A stretch of 64,000 nt of DNA, from NCBI GenBank assembly GCA_016794445.1, contig JAEUKC010000388.1, forward strand, positions 1-64,000, written 5' to 3'. The position numbers were made by a program, and so were the translations under genes. This DNA is from JADJMO01 sp016794445 (GTDB lineage: Bacteria; Myxococcota_A; Polyangia; Polyangiales; JADJMO01). Below are positions 12,591 through 21,648 of the stretch, one piece after another; within the stretch, counting starts at the first letter, position 1, and every line of letters starts with the position of its first letter. The notes under the pieces are model-generated. The model was not told the origin of the DNA, made no database searches, and worked only from the letters and a program-made list of their open reading frames with translations.

Positions 12591-12775
12591 CGTGTCGTCC
12601 TCCGCGGAGCCAGTCTGGCCATGGGCTGGACCAGCTCAGGGAAAGGCCCTCGCGGGCCGGTTTTCAGGGGGGGCGGACATTAGCGGGGCGGTGGCCGGTG
12701 TCAAGGTCGGGGTAACGGGGGCGCACCCTGGCCTACCCACAGGAGGCTTGGACTCGGCGATTCCGCCCGATAGCC

Positions 12776-12788
12776 TGAGGGAACCTCA
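12776..12788 (+). promoter_or_regulatory. Short hairpin covering the RHS gene ribosome site
   Basis: TGAGG-GAA-CCTCA forms a 5-base-pair stem ending two bases before ATG 12791. It includes the only Shine-Dalgarno-like bases (GAGGGA) near the start, so translation of the toxin could be damped by this fold. The stem is short and the effect is inferred. Confidence 0.35.
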
Positions 12789-12790
12789 AA

Positions 12791-15700
12791 ATGCGGTCTT
12801 CTCCTGCCCCGAATGTGCCCCCGATCCCTGGAATGTGTCCCGGAGTGGCAGTGATGGGAGGGGGTGGGGGCGGCGGCGGCGCCGGCGGGAAGGGGTCCAA
12901 GAAGGGGAAGGGCAAGAAGAAGGGCAAGGGCAAGAAGGGGAAGGGCAACGCCAGCGGCGGTAAGAAGAAGGGGGGGTGCAGCTCAGGCGATCCCATCTGC
13001 CCGATTTCGGGACGCGTCTTCGTGGAGTTCTTCGAATTCGGGTACCCAGGGGCCCTGCCGTTTCGCTTCGAGCGCAACTACAGTTCGACCGAATCCGATC
13101 GATCGTTCGACCTCGGCTTCGGCTGGAACCACTCGCTGGGCTGGTACCTCGAGATTGGACGCAGCAGCGTCACCGTCGTCGACGCTCAGGCTCGTGAACA
13201 CGAGTTCGATCGGCCTCGCGATGGCTTCTCGGTTTCGAACGACCTCGGCTGGATACTGACCAGTGACGCCAACGGGTTCGAACTCCGCACGGGGGAGCCG
13301 GACGCGATTTACGAGTTCCCCGCAGCGACCAAGGGCATCGTTCGAATGGTTGCCCAGCGAGATGTTCACAACAACCGCCTCCAGCTCACGCGTGGTCCCG
13401 ATGGTCGCATTCTCCAGCTCATCGACAGCGCCCATCGTACCTACCGGTTCGAGCACGACTCCTCGGGACGCATTCTCGCCATTTCGGTCGGCCTCGACCG
13501 AGAGGCCAGCACGTCGCTCGAGGTCGTACGCTACCACTACGACGACCAAGGAGACCTGACCGCCGCCACCGATGCCGAGGACTTCACCTTCACCTACGAG
13601 TACAGCGACCACCTCCTCATGGCCCACCGTGCGCCCAGCGGTCGTCGGGTCTGCTATGCCTATTCCGGAGTCGGAACCGAGGCTCGCGGCGTTCGGACCT
13701 GGGTCGAGTTGCCGGCTTCAGAGCTGGACTTCGTCGATTGGTCGACAGCAACCCCAGAAGTCAGGGCTCGTCGGTCGGTCGTCGATCGTCAGCTCGAGTT
13801 CGATCCGCCGAGTCACTACTCGGAGTCGATCAACGGTCTCGGGTACGCGATGCGCTTCTTCGGCGACGACAACAATCGCGTGCTCAAGCTCGTGGATCGA
13901 ATCGGTGGAGTGACTACCTATGAGTACGATCCGGTCACTGGCGCGCGCGTGCGCGAGACGGGACCGGACGGCGTGGAACGCGTGATGGTCGCTGGCGAGA
14001 ATGGTGACCCTGCCGGCTTCACGAACGCGGATGGACAGGTCGATCGATACTTCGAGGAAGACGGACTCGAGACGACACTGGACACCCGCCGCGATGCGAT
14101 CGTTCGGCGCGCCTTCGACCGGTATGGTGACATCGTCTTCATCCACCACCCCGACGATACGCGCGAGGAGTACACGTACGATGCTCGCGGGTGCTTGAGC
14201 GCTCACGTCGACCGGCTGGGTCGGCAGACTCGGTACGTGCACGACGAGATGGGGAACTGCACGGAGATATGGGCTCCCCAGGGCCTGGAGCGCTACGACT
14301 ACGACTTCCTAGGACGCACGATTCGCCACGTGGATCCCATAGGACGGGTGACGCGGTTCGACTGGGACCGACGCAACGAAATCATCCGCAAGACCTATCC
14401 TGATGGCACCGCGGTGGAGGCGAGCTGGGATGCCGATCGACTCCCGCTGCGTGTCTGCGACGCTGGGCGAACGACTGAGTACGTCTGGGTCGCCTTTGGC
14501 TGGTTGGGCGCCGTGCGTGCGCCTTCGGGCGTGCTCCTCCGATACACGTACGATGTGGAGGGCAACCTCGTTCAGCTGGCCGATGGTCGCGGAGGCCGCT
14601 TCCAGCTGATCCGAGACGGGGAAGGCCGCTGTGTGCGACACACGACTTTCGAGGGGGTCGAGGTCTCCACTCGGTTCGACACTTCTGGGAACCCCATCCT
14701 GCTCGACGGGCCTGGAGGTTCGGTCAGCTTCGGGTACGACGCTCTTGGTCGACTGATCGAGGTTGCCGGCTCCGACGTCGCCATTGCCATCGAGCAGGGC
14801 CCAGGTCGACCGCGCTCGATGGACAACGGGATCGTCAAGGTCGCGTGGGAGACCGACGCGCTGGGCCGAGTGGTGGCTGAGCGCCAGGGCGGACACGAGG
14901 TCCAGGTCGATTGGCGCCACGGCGAGCTCGCCCGCGTCGTCAGTGACGTTGGACTCGCGGCGAGGTTCGAGGGCGAGGGTGGCAGGCGGTCAGCCCTCGG
15001 CAATCACGAACTGGTGCGGGGTCTCGCCGATCGCTCTCAGGCAAACGTGACCTGGGATCAGCTCGGCAGGCACCTGCTCTTGCGGAAGGAACTCAACCCC
15101 TGCGGCTACGTCGTGGAAAGCACTCTGTTCAACGCCCAAGGCGCTCGGCTCTCGTGGCAGCGTCGGCGGTACAACCAGGCCAACGCGCTGGTGCGTACCG
15201 AATACAGCGAGAGCGAGTATGCCGAGCTGGTCCTGGACGCTGGCGACCGCCCGATCCGGTTCACTCATCAGGTCTCGAGTGACCTCGTGGACACGGTGGT
15301 TCGGGACGAGCGATTCGGCTTCGACCAGGCGGGTGCCCTCCTGGTCCCCGGCGTTCTCGTCGACGAGTTCGGACGTCCGGTCGAGGTCTGCGGCGAGCGT
15401 TGGGAGTACGACGTCGTGGGCCGCCTGGCGAGGCGAAGGACGGATCTGGGCGACGTGGAGTATCGCTGGAACGCACTCGATCAGCTGGTCGAGGTTGCCT
15501 TTCCCGATCGGACGGTGCACCTGGTCTACGATGCCTTGGGCCGACGCATGGGTAAGCGCGTCGAGCGAGATGGGGTGCTCGTTCGCCATGTGGACTACGT
15601 GTGGTGCAACGATCTCCTGTTTCGCGAGGTGGACCGCATCACTGGGCGCATCCGCACCTACTTCCTGGACCATCGCCGATGGGAGGTGTTCGGCCACGTC

Positions 15701-16753
15701 GATCAAGCAGACCTGCGGGACGAAGGGCGGGCCTACTACTACCTGCTCGACAGCAGCGGAGCCGTCGAGAGCGCTGTCGACGCCGAGGGGCGTGAGGTCT
15801 ACCGAGCGCGTCTCGGCCTCTTCGGAGATGGAACGCCTGAGCTGAGCAAGGTCGACGTGACCGCACGGTTCGTGGGCCAGCATTGGGACGTCGACGTGGG
15901 GCTGAACTACAACCGCTTCCGCTGGTACGAACCGCGCAGCGCTCGATACGTCTCGCCCGACCCGCTCCTGCTGGCGGGCAATCTCCATCCGCGAGACTAC
16001 GTCGAGAATCCGACGCGGTTCTGTGACCCAATGGGGGCGCATCCCGGCGTCGGGTCAGGGACGGACACGAGCACCGGCGGGACCAACAACGGTGGGTTTC
16101 ACGCCAGCCCCGAGAATCCGGTCGCGGCACGCCCGAATCCCTTCGTCACGACCGGTCCCGTGACCAGCCCGGCGCGTCAGGAGACCTCCGCCTATCTCTC
16201 CAGACCTGGACACTGGGCCAACCAGACGCCGCCTCCCCCCGACACACCGGGCAATCGCGTTCCTGGCTATGCCAACTGCCCACACGAAGCGCTCCATGAC
16301 GGTGACGGCTTCGGCGACTATCGCAATCCGAGTTCGGCACAAGCGATCGTCGATCGCGCCGGAAACACCTACGGCTGCCACTCGTGCGGATCCAAGAACT
16401 CGGGCCAGACGAACCCGGATGGTACGCAGCATTGGACCTGTGACCACCAACCCCCTCGCAGCACCTACAACACTCGCAACTCAGGTCGCACGGGTCGTCC
16501 CTCCAATGCGACGGCGAACCGTTCCTCGCGCCCCGGCGGTCAGTCCGAGGCCGTTCGCCTCTATCCACACTGCGTCAATTGCAGCAATGCCCAGATGCGA
16601 ACGACCAGTGGTTCCGCAAATTCCAACGCGACTGTTGGTGGCTACGTTGCAGCGGGCAATCGCCAGATGAATCAACGGGAGTCGCAGCTCCGCCAGCAGC
16701 GAGCGGCCGACGAGAGAGCCGCTCGTCGCGGCCAATGGGACTACGAAGACTGA
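12791..16753 (+). CDS. RHS-repeat polymorphic toxin with PAAR-like N-terminus and HNH-like C-terminal domain
   Basis: A 1320-residue RHS protein. Residues 1-75 form a PAAR-like head (PPIPGMCPGVAVMGG) with a Gly run and a Lys/Gly-rich stretch, then the DUF6531 start (DPICPISGRVFVEFFEFG). YD repeats fill most of 130-960, and the RHS core ends near 1082 with SPDPLLLAGN and FCDPMGAHPG. The variable tip (~1083-1320) has two Cys pairs (CHSC near 1196 and CVNC near 1261) that bracket a C-D-H-Q-P-P motif near 1217. This arrangement matches a zinc-stabilised HNH/endonuclease VII-type nuclease, but catalysis is inferred. PAAR-type RHS proteins are usually delivered by type VI secretion; no secretion genes are in the window. 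GC is lower than in flanking housekeeping genes. Confidence 0.9.
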   Translation: MRSSPAPNVPPIPGMCPGVAVMGGGGGGGGAGGKGSKKGKGKKKGKGKKGKGNASGGKKKGGCSSGDPICPISGRVFVEFFEFGYPGALPFRFERNYSSTESDRSFDLGFGWNHSLGWYLEIGRSSVTVVDAQAREHEFDRPRDGFSVSNDLGWILTSDANGFELRTGEPDAIYEFPAATKGIVRMVAQRDVHNNRLQLTRGPDGRILQLIDSAHRTYRFEHDSSGRILAISVGLDREASTSLEVVRYHYDDQGDLTAATDAEDFTFTYEYSDHLLMAHRAPSGRRVCYAYSGVGTEARGVRTWVELPASELDFVDWSTATPEVRARRSVVDRQLEFDPPSHYSESINGLGYAMRFFGDDNNRVLKLVDRIGGVTTYEYDPVTGARVRETGPDGVERVMVAGENGDPAGFTNADGQVDRYFEEDGLETTLDTRRDAIVRRAFDRYGDIVFIHHPDDTREEYTYDARGCLSAHVDRLGRQTRYVHDEMGNCTEIWAPQGLERYDYDFLGRTIRHVDPIGRVTRFDWDRRNEIIRKTYPDGTAVEASWDADRLPLRVCDAGRTTEYVWVAFGWLGAVRAPSGVLLRYTYDVEGNLVQLADGRGGRFQLIRDGEGRCVRHTTFEGVEVSTRFDTSGNPILLDGPGGSVSFGYDALGRLIEVAGSDVAIAIEQGPGRPRSMDNGIVKVAWETDALGRVVAERQGGHEVQVDWRHGELARVVSDVGLAARFEGEGGRRSALGNHELVRGLADRSQANVTWDQLGRHLLLRKELNPCGYVVESTLFNAQGARLSWQRRRYNQANALVRTEYSESEYAELVLDAGDRPIRFTHQVSSDLVDTVVRDERFGFDQAGALLVPGVLVDEFGRPVEVCGERWEYDVVGRLARRRTDLGDVEYRWNALDQLVEVAFPDRTVHLVYDALGRRMGKRVERDGVLVRHVDYVWCNDLLFREVDRITGRIRTYFLDHRRWEVFGHVDQADLRDEGRAYYYLLDSSGAVESAVDAEGREVYRARLGLFGDGTPELSKVDVTARFVGQHWDVDVGLNYNRFRWYEPRSARYVSPDPLLLAGNLHPRDYVENPTRFCDPMGAHPGVGSGTDTSTGGTNNGGFHASPENPVAARPNPFVTTGPVTSPARQETSAYLSRPGHWANQTPPPPDTPGNRVPGYANCPHEALHDGDGFGDYRNPSSAQAIVDRAGNTYGCHSCGSKNSGQTNPDGTQHWTCDHQPPRSTYNTRNSGRTGRPSNATANRSSRPGGQSEAVRLYPHCVNCSNAQMRTTSGSANSNATVGGYVAAGNRQMNQRESQLRQQRAADERAARRGQWDYED

Positions 16754-17871
16754 CTTTCGAGGTGGTCGAGCCATCGGGTCGCCGTGCCAGCCATGCGCCG
16801 TCGAGGACCCGCAGCCAACGCGCGAAGCGTTGGTATGGCCGTGAGCTTGTGTCGCTCGAACCAGCTCGTGACCAAGCCGAGATGAGCGGTCTGATCCCCC
16901 GCCATCGCCATCAGCTCGACGATGACCGGGTCGTTGATCTCCGCGAACTCGAGCAGCATCGTTTCTCCGAACTCGGGGGCGACGGCGAGCCAGCGCCGAA
17001 CGAAGTACTCCGTCACCGTTGCTCCACCGACAAAGCAGCAGCGAGCGTCTCCGGAGAAGAGAAGCGGCGGATCCTTGTGCATCGTCACGTGGCGAGCGAC
17101 GAAGTCCGAGTCGTCGTTGACGAACCAGAGTGATGAGGGGTGAAGGGCTCCCTCGTCGAACACGCCGTTGCGCTCGGCCCCGAGTCGACCATGCAGCGCA
17201 CGATCGAGGGCGCCGGCCAGGGTCAGCGGCTGCCGAGACACCGAGCTTTCCCTCCAGACGATCTCGAGTCGGTCCACCAGCGCAGTTGCGGTCGGGCTAC
17301 TGACGCGGAGTGCAGCGAACCCCACGAACTGTCCAAAGGCAGCCCTCGCAGGCGAGAAGGCCTGGCGATCGGTGATGGAGAGGCGCTCGACCTCGTCGAC
17401 GAGCGTCGTGAGGACAGCTTCCGCCCCCAGCTCGGCCTCGAGCAGCAGCATCATCTCGAGCTGACCAAATGGCTCTTTTCTGGACAGTCCGCTTCGGATC
17501 AAGGCGCGGCACTCGTCGATGGCAATTGGTGCAACGTCGGCTGCGGTCTGACTCGCCTGCGCCGGGAACAGACCACCCCCAGCTAGTTCGGCGACGTTGT
17601 CGAGCCCTCGAATGCGGGCCCTGGCCCGCCCGATGGTCTTCGGCCAGAAGACCGAGAATGCCGGACTACCCACGACCTCCGCCACACTGCCGACTCGATC
17701 ACGCGCCGACCACGCTCGGAGGTGAGGAAAGCCCACGGCGAACGCCGCATCGAGGTCTGGGCGGGTCGCGAAACCAGGTCGAGCGAAGCGTAGCCCGGCC
17801 GCGTTGGGGAGGACCTCGAACACTTCGGCTTCTGCGCTCACTCCGGCATGGTGCACCATGTGACCGTCCAT
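16741..17871 (-). CDS. Unknown protein convergent with the RHS toxin; possible immunity
   Basis: A 376-residue protein I do not recognise. It looks soluble and largely helical, with helix-rich repeated Ala/Leu/Glu segments, for example around EMMLLLEAELGAEAVL and TSWFERHKLTAIPTLRALA near the C-terminus, that resemble HEAT-like repeats. No signal peptide is visible. ATG 17871 is preferred over an upstream extension that would run through the divergent gene at 17938. Its stop overlaps the RHS stop by 13 bases in convergent orientation. The position suggests a role with the toxin, such as immunity, but immunity genes usually lie downstream on the same strand, so this is only a guess. Confidence 0.6.
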   Translation of the reverse strand: MDGHMVHHAGVSAEAEVFEVLPNAAGLRFARPGFATRPDLDAAFAVGFPHLRAWSARDRVGSVAEVVGSPAFSVFWPKTIGRARARIRGLDNVAELAGGGLFPAQASQTAADVAPIAIDECRALIRSGLSRKEPFGQLEMMLLLEAELGAEAVLTTLVDEVERLSITDRQAFSPARAAFGQFVGFAALRVSSPTATALVDRLEIVWRESSVSRQPLTLAGALDRALHGRLGAERNGVFDEGALHPSSLWFVNDDSDFVARHVTMHKDPPLLFSGDARCCFVGGATVTEYFVRRWLAVAPEFGETMLLEFAEINDPVIVELMAMAGDQTAHLGLVTSWFERHKLTAIPTLRALAAGPRRRMAGTATRWLDHLESQSS

Positions 17872-17937
17872 TGCACGGCGGACCGCTTGCGGCTTGACGG
17901 ACGTGCCGGGCTCCCTGGCATCTGATAGTCCCCGGTC

Positions 17938-18861
17938 ATGGAGCTCCTCGCGTCGTATGGGAAGCGGACCAAGCGTGACGAGCATGCCATGGGCATTGTC
18001 GTCTCGACCGACGTCATCGGCGCCAACGGCCGTCCGTTCTCCCTGCGTACGGGACAGCAGTTGCCCGGCTTCGTCCCCGGGGTGGCATTCTCCAGAGCAG
18101 GCCACTCGCTGATCGTGGGCAAGGAGGGCGCCGCAGTGAAGCACGCTGACGGCCGTGTGGTGCCCCTCAAGGTGGAGGGGACGGGGATGATCGATCCGCT
18201 GTTCGTGGGGTCGGCGCTCGTGATGCAGGACGACCCGACACGGGGGCGTGGGCTCGGCGTGTTCGACATCGAGACCGGCGAGTTGCGCGGGAGGCTCGAG
18301 CACGATCGCATGGTCTACGGTACCCGAGAGGTCGTCGAAGCTTCCCTCTGCGCCGCTCGGGAGCTGGACCACGTCTGGGCTACAGATCGAACGAGCCTGC
18401 GTCTCTGGAATCTCAACAACGTCCGCTGCTCGCAGAGTATTCCTGCACAGCCCGGGACAACGTTTGACGGCGTCTGTCTCCTCCCAGATGGGTGTGTTGT
18501 CACGGGACAGTCAGGAGGCGGAGTTGCCGAGAAGATCGTTGTTTTCGAGGGGCTTCTGATTGCTCGGGAGCGAGAGCTCGGTGGCACGCTGATGGGCGTC
18601 GCATTCGACCGACTGATCGTGCAGGACATGGAGAAGCAAGAGCTCCACGTCCTCGACCCGTCGTTGGAACTGGTCGAGACGCTGTCTCTGCGCGAGATCG
18701 GCCTCGTCGGGTTCCTGCCTCTGTGGTCCGATCAAAGGGAGTTCCTGGCCGTCGACTGGCACAACCAAGTCCACCACTTCGGCGAGGCGTCCCTGCGGCC
18801 GAGCGGAGTCGCGGCCGAAACCCCCGCGCCCAAGAAGAAGGCGTCCAAGAAGAAGGCCTGA
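17938..18861 (+). CDS. Beta-propeller-like protein of unknown function
   Basis: A 307-residue protein with repeated beta-strand patterns reminiscent of a WD40/PQQ propeller, such as LGVFDIETGELRGRLEHD and TSLRLWNLNNVRCS. No signal peptide. The last ~15 residues are a Lys-rich tail (APKKKASKKKA). It is divergent from the 16741-17871 gene with 66 bases between the starts. GC is lower than in the genes downstream, consistent with the RHS island extending to here. No function can be assigned; an alternative immunity role is possible. Confidence 0.6.
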   Translation: MELLASYGKRTKRDEHAMGIVVSTDVIGANGRPFSLRTGQQLPGFVPGVAFSRAGHSLIVGKEGAAVKHADGRVVPLKVEGTGMIDPLFVGSALVMQDDPTRGRGLGVFDIETGELRGRLEHDRMVYGTREVVEASLCAARELDHVWATDRTSLRLWNLNNVRCSQSIPAQPGTTFDGVCLLPDGCVVTGQSGGGVAEKIVVFEGLLIARERELGGTLMGVAFDRLIVQDMEKQELHVLDPSLELVETLSLREIGLVGFLPLWSDQREFLAVDWHNQVHHFGEASLRPSGVAAETPAPKKKASKKKA

Positions 18862-18900
18862 GCGCGACGCGCGCCGACACCGCTGCTAGGTCGAAGAACG

Positions 18901-19341
18901 ATGCTCCAGCTCGAGCGCGGCAACGAGTCCATCCACCGCTGCGGTTGCTGCGGAAAGCAGTCGCACACCCTCCGCGGCTTCCTCAGCGACGAGGGGCCCG
19001 TCGGCGTCTACTTCGCCGGCTACACCGAGGGTCACGAGCCGCAAGAGGGCACGATCGTCGTCTCGCTCGGCGACTGGTCCGAGGGGGCACCGCCGAGCGC
19101 GCGCGAGGCATTCGTCACCAAGGTGCGGGTGATCGACGGACAGCCGCAGGTCATGCTCGTCGGGCCCGACGAGTCTCCGTGGGGAGACCTGGCCGTGCTC
19201 GGTCCCATGCTCACGCGCGAAGAGGCCCTGGCCCACCCTCGCAAGCCGGACTGCTTCCACGCGATCGACCACATCCTGGCCGAGGACGACCGCTTCATGC
19301 GGTACTTCGCGGCCCCGGCCCGCAAGTCTCGCCGCCGCTGA
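18901..19341 (+). CDS. Small soluble protein with CGCCG cysteine cluster, unknown function
   Basis: A 146-residue protein without signal peptide. It opens with HRCGCCGKQSHTLRGF, which may form half of a metal site, and ends in a basic tail (RKSRRR). I do not recognise the family. It starts 39 bases after the propeller-like gene, but its GC content resembles the chromosomal background, so the accessory island probably ends between them. Confidence 0.6.
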   Translation: MLQLERGNESIHRCGCCGKQSHTLRGFLSDEGPVGVYFAGYTEGHEPQEGTIVVSLGDWSEGAPPSAREAFVTKVRVIDGQPQVMLVGPDESPWGDLAVLGPMLTREEALAHPRKPDCFHAIDHILAEDDRFMRYFAAPARKSRRR

Positions 19342-19364
19342 CGTCGTGCTACGCTTCCTGTCCG

Positions 19365-20003
19365 ATGAAGCGCTGGCTCGCCGCTGCGATCGTGGCCACC
19401 GCCACCGCCTCCGCGTGCTCGGTGGGCGGCGGTGAGGGCTCGGTCACCGGCAGCCTCGTCGTCCCCGTGTGCGAGGCCGATCTGTCGCAGTTCGACATGC
19501 GCCCCGACTTCTTCGCGGGCATGGCCGTCAGCGCCAGGAACCCGCCGCTCACCCAGCTCAACATCCGCATCCAGAAGGGCGGCGACATCCAGGAGTACAG
19601 CGACTCGCTCAGCATCGCCGTCTCCGACACCAGCAAGGTGCAGGACGGCGTGCCGATCGAGGTCAAGCTGTTCCGGCCGCCCGGGTCCGCGCCGAGCGTG
19701 CCGTATCCGCTGGTGCGCATGAGCCTCACGCTCCGCAAGTCGTGCGGCAACGGGCGGGTCGGCCCGAGCGATCCCAACGCCGTCGTGCTGCACGCGGTCA
19801 GCGGGACCATCACCTTCACGCACATCCTCCGCGGCGACCCGGTCGACGCCGACACCAACGACAAGCGCATCGAGGGCAGCTTCGACGTCGTGCTCGAAGA
19901 CCCGCGCCACGCCGAGGGCGAGCCGGCCACGAGCTACGGCAAGCTGCAGGGCAACTTCAAGTTCTTCTACCAGCGCGGCGGCCCCGCGCAGCCGTTCCCC
20001 TGA
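19365..20003 (+). CDS. Predicted lipoprotein of unknown function
   Basis: A 212-residue protein with a lipoprotein signal (AAAIVATATASAC, Cys near residue 18). The mature part is predicted beta-rich, with about six alternating strand segments, including HAVSGTITFTHILRG and EGSFDVVLEDPR, and two further Cys (VPVCEAD and KSCGNG). No catalytic motif. It is followed four bases later by the RlmD-like gene, so the two are likely co-transcribed by chance of packing rather than shared function. Confidence 0.65.
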   Translation: MKRWLAAAIVATATASACSVGGGEGSVTGSLVVPVCEADLSQFDMRPDFFAGMAVSARNPPLTQLNIRIQKGGDIQEYSDSLSIAVSDTSKVQDGVPIEVKLFRPPGSAPSVPYPLVRMSLTLRKSCGNGRVGPSDPNAVVLHAVSGTITFTHILRGDPVDADTNDKRIEGSFDVVLEDPRHAEGEPATSYGKLQGNFKFFYQRGGPAQPFP

Positions 20004-20007
20004 GCCC

Positions 20008-21267
20008 ATGAAACGAACACGCAAGGGTCCCGCCGCGGCACGTGCCGAGGGGCGGGTCGAGAAGATCGTCGCCGGAGGCGCCGGCCTCGTGCGCCTCCCC
20101 ACGCAGGTGGTGCTCGTGCCGCAGGTCGCGGTCGGCGAGCGGGTCGCGTTCGAGGTCGGCCGACCGACGGGCCGCCTGCTCAAGGTGCTCGAGCCAGCGC
20201 CCGAGCGCGTCGTCCCCGCGTGTGCGCACTCGGCGCGGTGTGGCGGGTGCGATCTCTTGCACCTCACGCCGGAGGCGCAGCGCGCCGCGCGGCTCGGCAT
20301 CCTCGAAGAGGCCCTCGCCGGGCTCACCCGACCCGCGATCGTCTATCGCGAGGCCGCGCCCCTCCACAGCCGCACGCGGGTGCGCTGGCATGCGCGCCGG
20401 ATCGGCCCCGACGTGATGGTCGGCTACCACGCGGCCGGCAGCCGCACGATCGTCGGCGTGCCGGACTGCCAGGCGCTCGATCCGCGCCTCGAGGCGGCGC
20501 TCGCCCTCTCACGTGAGCTGCTCGTGGGGGCCGAGGGCGAGGGTGACGTGCACGCGGCGCTCGGCGTCGGCGGGCGCCCCGTCCTCTCCATCGCGTGGCG
20601 CGGTGCGTTGCCGCCGCGCGTCTTCGGGAGCGCCGAGCAGCTCGTGACCGGAGGGAAGCTCGCCGGCGTCGCCCTCCACCTCGACGGCGCGCGGGAACCC
20701 GCGAAGGTCGGCGATCCGCGCCCGGTCGTCACGCTCGCCGACGGGCCGCTCTTCGCGCCGATCGCCGGTTTTTCCCAGGCCAGCGAGCGCGGTGACGCGG
20801 TGCTCGTGCAGCGCGTCGTGGCGTTGGCCGACCCCGAGGGGCTCGAGGTGATCGAGCTGTTCGCTGGCAGCGGCAACCTCACCGTGGCCCTCGCCCGCGA
20901 GGCGGTCCACGTGACGGCGGTCGAGCAGGTGGGGGCGGCGTGCGTCGCGATGCGGGAGAACGTGGCGCTCCGGAAACTGGAGACGCGCGTCAAGGTGATC
21001 GAGGCCGACGCCGAGGCCTTCGCCCTGCCGACCCACGGAGACCTCGTCGTCCTCGATCCGCCCCGAACGGGCGCGCGCGGCGCGATCGCGGAAATCGTCA
21101 GGAAGCGCCCGAAGCGCGTGGTCTACGTCTCCTGCGATCCGACCACCCTCGGCCGCGACCTGCGCGTGTTGCTCGCCCAGGGGTACGTCGTCACGGCGAT
21201 CGAGGCCCTGGATCTGTTCCCCGGGACCAGCCACGTGGAGTCGGTCGTCGCGTGCGAACGCGGGTGA
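20008..21267 (+). CDS. RlmD/TrmA-family 23S rRNA (uracil-C5)-methyltransferase
   Basis: A 419-residue S-adenosylmethionine-dependent RNA methyltransferase. A TRAM-like N-terminus (EGRVEKIVAGGAGLVRL) precedes the iron-sulfur cysteine cluster (CAHSARCGGCD). The SAM-binding motif ELFAGSGNLTVALAR and the family signature with catalytic Cys, VVYVSCDPTTLGRDLRVL, are clear. It fits the RlmD/RumA type that makes m5U in 23S rRNA, though the exact uridine cannot be read from sequence. The stop codon overlaps the start of the next small gene. Confidence 0.9.
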   Translation: MKRTRKGPAAARAEGRVEKIVAGGAGLVRLPTQVVLVPQVAVGERVAFEVGRPTGRLLKVLEPAPERVVPACAHSARCGGCDLLHLTPEAQRAARLGILEEALAGLTRPAIVYREAAPLHSRTRVRWHARRIGPDVMVGYHAAGSRTIVGVPDCQALDPRLEAALALSRELLVGAEGEGDVHAALGVGGRPVLSIAWRGALPPRVFGSAEQLVTGGKLAGVALHLDGAREPAKVGDPRPVVTLADGPLFAPIAGFSQASERGDAVLVQRVVALADPEGLEVIELFAGSGNLTVALAREAVHVTAVEQVGAACVAMRENVALRKLETRVKVIEADAEAFALPTHGDLVVLDPPRTGARGAIAEIVRKRPKRVVYVSCDPTTLGRDLRVLLAQGYVVTAIEALDLFPGTSHVESVVACERG

Positions 21268-21455
21268 CGCTGCGGCTGCTCGAGGAGATCGACCGCTTCG
21301 ACCTGCGGTGGACCTGCGACGACTGCGTCCACCTCGGGGAGGGCCCGACGGGGGCGTTCTGCAACCACGGCTGGCCGGGACTCTCACGCCGCGGCGCGTC
21401 GCCGCTGCGGCCGGGCGACACCCTGGTTTTCTGCAAGGAATTCGAGGGGTACTGA
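21264..21455 (+). CDS. Small cysteine-containing protein coupled to the methyltransferase
   Basis: A 63-residue protein starting with a GTG whose last bases form the TGA stop of the methyltransferase (GTGA overlap), which suggests translational coupling. An in-frame GTG at 21252 would add four residues. It contains WTCDDCVHLGEG and an FCNHGWPG segment plus a Cys near the C-terminus, suggesting a small metal-binding protein. The family is not recognised. Confidence 0.6.
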   Translation: MTLRLLEEIDRFDLRWTCDDCVHLGEGPTGAFCNHGWPGLSRRGASPLRPGDTLVFCKEFEGY

Positions 21456-21648
21456 CCCCATCCGTCCCTACGGCAGTTGCTCGACGGACGCACGAGGTCT
21501 GCTAGAACTCGCGGGCTGAATAACGGCGCGTCGGGCTCGTCTCGGAACGAACCCCGCCACGCCCTCCTGCAACGCAGGAAGGGCAACTGCTGGTTCCGCT
21601 GGCCACCTTGCCACCGCGTCGTCCCAACTTTCAAAAGGGGAAATCTAC

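Noticed and set aside
21456..21648. A promoter with TTGCTC and a TAG-rich -10 before the VWA lipoprotein gene
   Set aside because: The spacing and match are too poor to separate from chance in this sequence; only the ribosome site is convincing.
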